Of a stretch of 64,000 nt of DNA, positions 60,408 to 64,000 are shown piece after piece. The stretch spans positions 1-64,000 of the forward strand of contig CALFXL010000056.1 in the NCBI GenBank assembly GCA_937958045.1. Direction: 5' to 3'. Both the position numbers and the translations under genes were made by a program. The stretch is from an uncultured Opitutaceae bacterium. Lineage in GTDB: Bacteria > Verrucomicrobiota > Verrucomicrobiia > Opitutales > Opitutaceae. The notes under the pieces were generated by a model. The model saw only the letters and a program-made list of their open reading frames with translations. It was not told the DNA's origin and did no database searches. Within the stretch, counting starts at the first letter, position 1, and each line of letters begins with the position of its first letter.

Positions 60408-62891
60408 ATGCAAAGCCTTTCGCTTGCCGCGACCTCGTGGCGATTCCGGGATTGCTCTAACGAACGCTGGATGCCGGCGGTGGTGCCGGGTTGCGTCCAC
60501 ACCGATCTTCTCCGGGAGAAAAAAATCCCGGACCCGTTTTGGGGGCTCAACGAAGCGGAGCTGCAATGGATCGAGGAGCGGGATTGGGAATATAAAACGA
60601 CCTTCACCGTTTCTGCGGATTTTCTCGAAGAAACGGTGATTGAACTCGTTGCCGACGGTCTCGATACGGTGGCGACGGTGGTGCTCAACGGCCGTGAAAT
60701 CGCGCGCACCGAAAACATGTTCATCGGTTATCGCTGGAGCGTGAAGCCGTTGTTGCGCGCGGGCAAAAACGAGCTCTCGATCCGCTTCGGCAGCGCGATG
60801 GCGTACATCCGTTCTCATCGCACCGAGCATACGCCGCGCGAGATCAACGATCCGGTTGGCGGCTGCACGCGCATTCGCAAACAACAGTGTCAGTTTGGTT
60901 GGGACTGGGGCCCGCGCTTCGTCACGACGGGCATCTGGCGCGATATCCGTCTGGAGGCGTGGAGCATCAATCGGCTGGAGAATATCCGCGTCACGCAGAC
61001 GCATGAAAAAAACGGCAGTGTGACGCTCGCGCTCACGCCGGAGTTGGCCTTGGTAGGCGCGGATGTGGTCTGTCGATGGAAACTCGCGCTCGGCGAAGTC
61101 ACCGTCGCGAGTGGCACCGGCACCACGATCACGGTGAAAAACCCGCAGCTCTGGTGGCCGAACGGCCAAGGCAAACAGCCGCTGTATCGGCTCGAAGTTT
61201 CTGTCACCACGACGAGCGGCGATTACATCGGCCACTGGCAAAAACGCATTGGATTGCGCACGCTTGTGCTTGATCGGCGCGCGGACGAGTGGGGCGAGTC
61301 CTTTCAGTTTGTCGTGAATGGCCGCGCGATTTTCGCCAAAGGCGCCAATTGGATTCCCGCGCACACATTTGTGACGGAGCTCGATCGCGAACGTTATGCG
61401 CGCGATCTGCGCGCCGCGGCCGCGGCGAACATGAACATGGTCCGCGTGTGGGGCGGCGGCATTTACGAGAGCGAGGATTTTTATGATCTTTGCGACGAAC
61501 TCGGTCTGCTCGTATGGCAGGATTTTATGTTTGGTTGCACGCTGTATCCGGGCGACGATGCGTTTGCGAAGAGCGTGCATGAAGAAGCGGCTTATCAAGT
61601 GCGCCGACTGCGTCATCGCGCGTCGCTCGCGTTGTGGTGCGGCAACAACGAGATCTGGTCGATCAACGTGCACGATTTGGTGAAACCCGAGTTCACCAAG
61701 GAGCGCGCCGCCTACGAACGCATTTTCCACGAAGTGCTTCCGCCGGTTGTCGCGGCTTACGATGGCGTGACGCCCTATTGGCCGGCGTCGCCTTGGCGAG
61801 GCGACATCGCCGCCGATCATGCGGCGGGCGAGAAGCGCGGCGACACGCATTATTGGGATGTCTGGCACGCGCGTCACCCCGTGAAAGATTACGAGAAGTG
61901 GGCGTTTCGCTTCGTGTCGGAATTCGGCATGCAGAGCTACAGCTCGTCGGCGACCAACGCTACCTTCTGTCCGCCCGAGGACGACAATGTTTTCGGGCCG
62001 GTAATGGAAAATCATCAGAAGAACCGCGCTGGAAATCAGATCATCCTCGATTACGTGTCGCGTCGTTACCGTTTCCCGAAAGGGCAGGACGCGTTGATCT
62101 ATCTTTCGCAGCTGAATCAGGCGTACTGCATGCAAGTCGGCGTGGAACATTACCGTCGCCTGATGCCGCGCTGCATGGGCGCATTATATTGGCAGCTCAA
62201 CGACTGCTGGCCCGTCGCCTCGTGGAGTTCGATCGAGTTCACCGGACGCTGGAAAGCGCTGCAGTACATCGCGCGACGTTTCTTTGCGCCGGCGCTCGTG
62301 AGCGCGCACATCCCCGGCGACGAGGGCGCGATCATCGGCAACTACCGCACGAGCAATGTGCGCGAAGTGCATCTCTACACGGTGTACGACGCGCCCGAAA
62401 AAGCGCGCGGACAACTCCGCTGGGAGTTGTTTCACGTCGATGGACGCGTGCTGCAACGAGGACGAAAAAACGTCGTGCTCTCGCCCGGCGAAAGCGTGAA
62501 ACAACAAACCCTCGACCTAAGCCGTTCGCTGGAAAAATACGGACGCGATTCGCTCTACCTGCGCATCGCCCTGGAAATGGGAAAAACACGGGTGAGCGAG
62601 GATACCGTTTTCCTGACGCCGCCGCGGTTTCTCGCGCTACCCAAAGCGAAAAAGATCTCAACAACGATCAAGCTCACCTCGCCCAAAACGGCGACGATCA
62701 CCTTTGAGTCGAAGGTGTTTCAGCACCGTTTCGCGTTCGATTTTCCGGGGGTGGACTGGCGCGCGAGCGACAATTTTTTCGAGCTCTATCCGTCGGAGCC
62801 GAAGACGGTGGAAGTGACCTTTGCCCGACCGGTAACTCTCGCCGGTTTGAAAAAAACGCTCGCCCATCGGTCGCTAGTGGACACGTATTAA
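60408..62891 (+). CDS. Beta-mannosidase (glycoside hydrolase family 2)
   Basis: An 827-residue cytoplasmic enzyme releasing terminal beta-mannose. The N-terminal sugar-binding domain contains WMPAVVPGCVHTDLL and CQFGWDWGPRF, a beta-mannosidase hallmark. The TIM-barrel catalytic residues are Glu415 (acid/base, WCGNNE) and Glu505 (nucleophile, VSEFGMQS). The C-terminal MGALYWQLNDCWPVASWSS is also typical. No signal peptide is seen, so oligosaccharides must be imported, consistent with the transporter gene 37 bp downstream. Confidence 0.92.
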   Translation: MQSLSLAATSWRFRDCSNERWMPAVVPGCVHTDLLREKKIPDPFWGLNEAELQWIEERDWEYKTTFTVSADFLEETVIELVADGLDTVATVVLNGREIARTENMFIGYRWSVKPLLRAGKNELSIRFGSAMAYIRSHRTEHTPREINDPVGGCTRIRKQQCQFGWDWGPRFVTTGIWRDIRLEAWSINRLENIRVTQTHEKNGSVTLALTPELALVGADVVCRWKLALGEVTVASGTGTTITVKNPQLWWPNGQGKQPLYRLEVSVTTTSGDYIGHWQKRIGLRTLVLDRRADEWGESFQFVVNGRAIFAKGANWIPAHTFVTELDRERYARDLRAAAAANMNMVRVWGGGIYESEDFYDLCDELGLLVWQDFMFGCTLYPGDDAFAKSVHEEAAYQVRRLRHRASLALWCGNNEIWSINVHDLVKPEFTKERAAYERIFHEVLPPVVAAYDGVTPYWPASPWRGDIAADHAAGEKRGDTHYWDVWHARHPVKDYEKWAFRFVSEFGMQSYSSSATNATFCPPEDDNVFGPVMENHQKNRAGNQIILDYVSRRYRFPKGQDALIYLSQLNQAYCMQVGVEHYRRLMPRCMGALYWQLNDCWPVASWSSIEFTGRWKALQYIARRFFAPALVSAHIPGDEGAIIGNYRTSNVREVHLYTVYDAPEKARGQLRWELFHVDGRVLQRGRKNVVLSPGESVKQQTLDLSRSLEKYGRDSLYLRIALEMGKTRVSEDTVFLTPPRFLALPKAKKISTTIKLTSPKTATITFESKVFQHRFAFDFPGVDWRASDNFFELYPSEPKTVEVTFARPVTLAGLKKTLAHRSLVDTY

Positions 62892-62928
62892 ACGTTAAAT
62901 CACCCCCTTTAGTCCCCGCTTCACCCCA

Positions 62929-64000
62929 TGCCTAAGCTTTTTGGAAGTTCCGATCGCGCTCTCAACCGCGACTACGTCATCGCCGACGCCGATAGAATTC
63001 CGGTCCCCCAAAAAGTGGCCTATGGCTTGGGCACCACCTTGGACATGTGGGGCAACTGGCTTTATCCGAGCCTCATTTGGATTGTATTTAATATCTATCT
63101 CGGTGTGCCGCCGTGGTTGGTCAGTACGGCGCTCATGTTGAATCGATTGTTCGACGCTATTTCAGATCCGTTCTTCGGATGGTTGTCGGATAATACAAGG
63201 ACACGATGGGGACGTCGTCGCCCGTATATTCTCATCGGCTCGCTGATGGCCGGTATATTCTTGCCCGCGCTTGTGTGGGTGTCTCCCGGCTGGGGAAGTG
63301 TACATATGTTCGGATATGAGATTCCGAACTACTTCTGGTACATGGTGGCCTCTTCCGCGATTTATATTACGATCGTCAGTTGCTTTAATGTTCCCTGGCA
63401 AAGTCTGGGCGCGGAGATGACGCCCGATCTTCACGAACGCACCAGCCTGTACACTTATAAAACCGCGCTGCAAAAGCTGCCGGAAATTGGTCTCTTCGCG
63501 GCGGCGGCTTTTTCCACGTCAACAGTATGGGCGGGCGCGACAAAAGATAACGCCGCCGAACGCCTCGGATTGATGATGGAGCGCACGGGCGCTTGGTTCT
63601 CGGATTTTTTCACCAGCCTCTTTGCCCTCGACTGGAAGACCCTCGGGCCGTTGCTGACGAATCCGTTTGGATGGGCGACCCCCGATGAATCCGGCCAACA
63701 AGTGAATAGCCTGCTTGGTGCGCAGGTTTATACGATCATCTTGGGCGGGTTGATGATCCTGGTGGGCATGTTTGTTTTTCTCGTCGTCAAAGAGCGCTAT
63801 TATCACCGCCTGATCGAGAAGAAGCACGATCGCGTCCGTCTAAGAGAGACATTCTGGGAGGTGCTGAAGTGCCGCCCCTTCCGTGCTAACTTGTCGATGG
63901 CTTTTGCCTACGCGATGGGCACCGCGATGGTGGGGACGCTCGGTTATTACGCCACGGTTTATTATGTCTGCCGAGGCGATGTGACGGTCGGGTCCGTATG
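62929..64000 (+). CDS. GPH-family sugar:cation symporter, truncated by window end
   Basis: At least 357 codons remain open at the right edge. The start MPKLFGSSDRALN leads into the first of about nine visible membrane helices, and the family motifs DALSDPFFGWLSD-like (DAISDPFFGWLSDNTRTRWGRRRPYI) are intact. This is the glycoside-pentoside-hexuronide cation symporter group of the major facilitator superfamily. Following a beta-mannosidase gene by 37 bp, it probably imports mannosides. The C-terminus lies outside the window. Confidence 0.88.

Overview
The window looks like a chromosomal segment of a GC-rich Gram-negative bacterium, most likely a verrucomicrobium of the Opitutaceae type. This is inferred from gene content: signal-peptide and lipoprotein genes, an outer-membrane porin, DUF5107/TPR and DUF5069 proteins, a YCII (DGPF) gene beside an ECF sigma factor, and few clear Shine-Dalgarno sequences. 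I could not run a database search, so the taxonomy is provisional.

Layout. 1-480: IS110-type transposase remnant and tRNA-His. 614-2236: minus-strand trio of secreted proteins, one a haem-binding CxxCH protein. 2237-2687: AT-rich segment and a strongly folded leader. 2688-10328: likely operon of porin, NitT/TauT-type binding protein, permease, three tandem DszB-like (sulfinate desulfinase family) proteins and an ABC ATPase. 10332-13063: SCO1/CusF-type protein, nitroreductase, CusF-like protein and cytochrome c. 13105-14407: DAHP synthase preceded by a Phe/Tyr-rich leader peptide and alternative hairpins, i.e. a candidate attenuator. 14530-17203: EEP-family hydrolase, YCII protein and ECF sigma factor. 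17248-21091: DUF5069, RapA and a 2Fe-2S ferredoxin-like protein (minus). 21223-25831: subtilase, MetY, an ATG-less minus-strand open frame and a small membrane protein.

25979-31737: split phosphotransacetylase (BioD/DRTGG protein and catalytic Pta), MurJ, bile-acid symporter family protein and nitroreductase. 31724-37881: minus-strand block of WecG-type glycosyltransferase, ABC exporter, HAD phosphatase, PNPOx-like protein and a secreted protein gene split by an in-frame TAG. 38103-41882: oligoendopeptidase F, a strong terminator, and a secreted TPR protein. 41983-47761: AraC regulator divergent from a DUF5107/TPR protein and a Gfo/Idh/MocA oxidoreductase, probably a carbohydrate locus. 47920-53775: ClpB, phosphatidylserine decarboxylase, tRNA-Leu, N-acetylglutamate synthase and an anchored protein. 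53869-60264: ProS, a secreted metzincin with three Ig-like repeats, and a ClpS/DUF2017-like/zinc-ribbon trio. 60408-64000: GH2 beta-mannosidase and a GPH-type sugar transporter cut by the window edge.

The two most unusual items are the operon at 2688-10328, which joins uptake components to three cytoplasmic DszB-like proteins that each keep the Cys/His/Arg catalytic set, and the aromatic leader peptide before the DAHP synthase.
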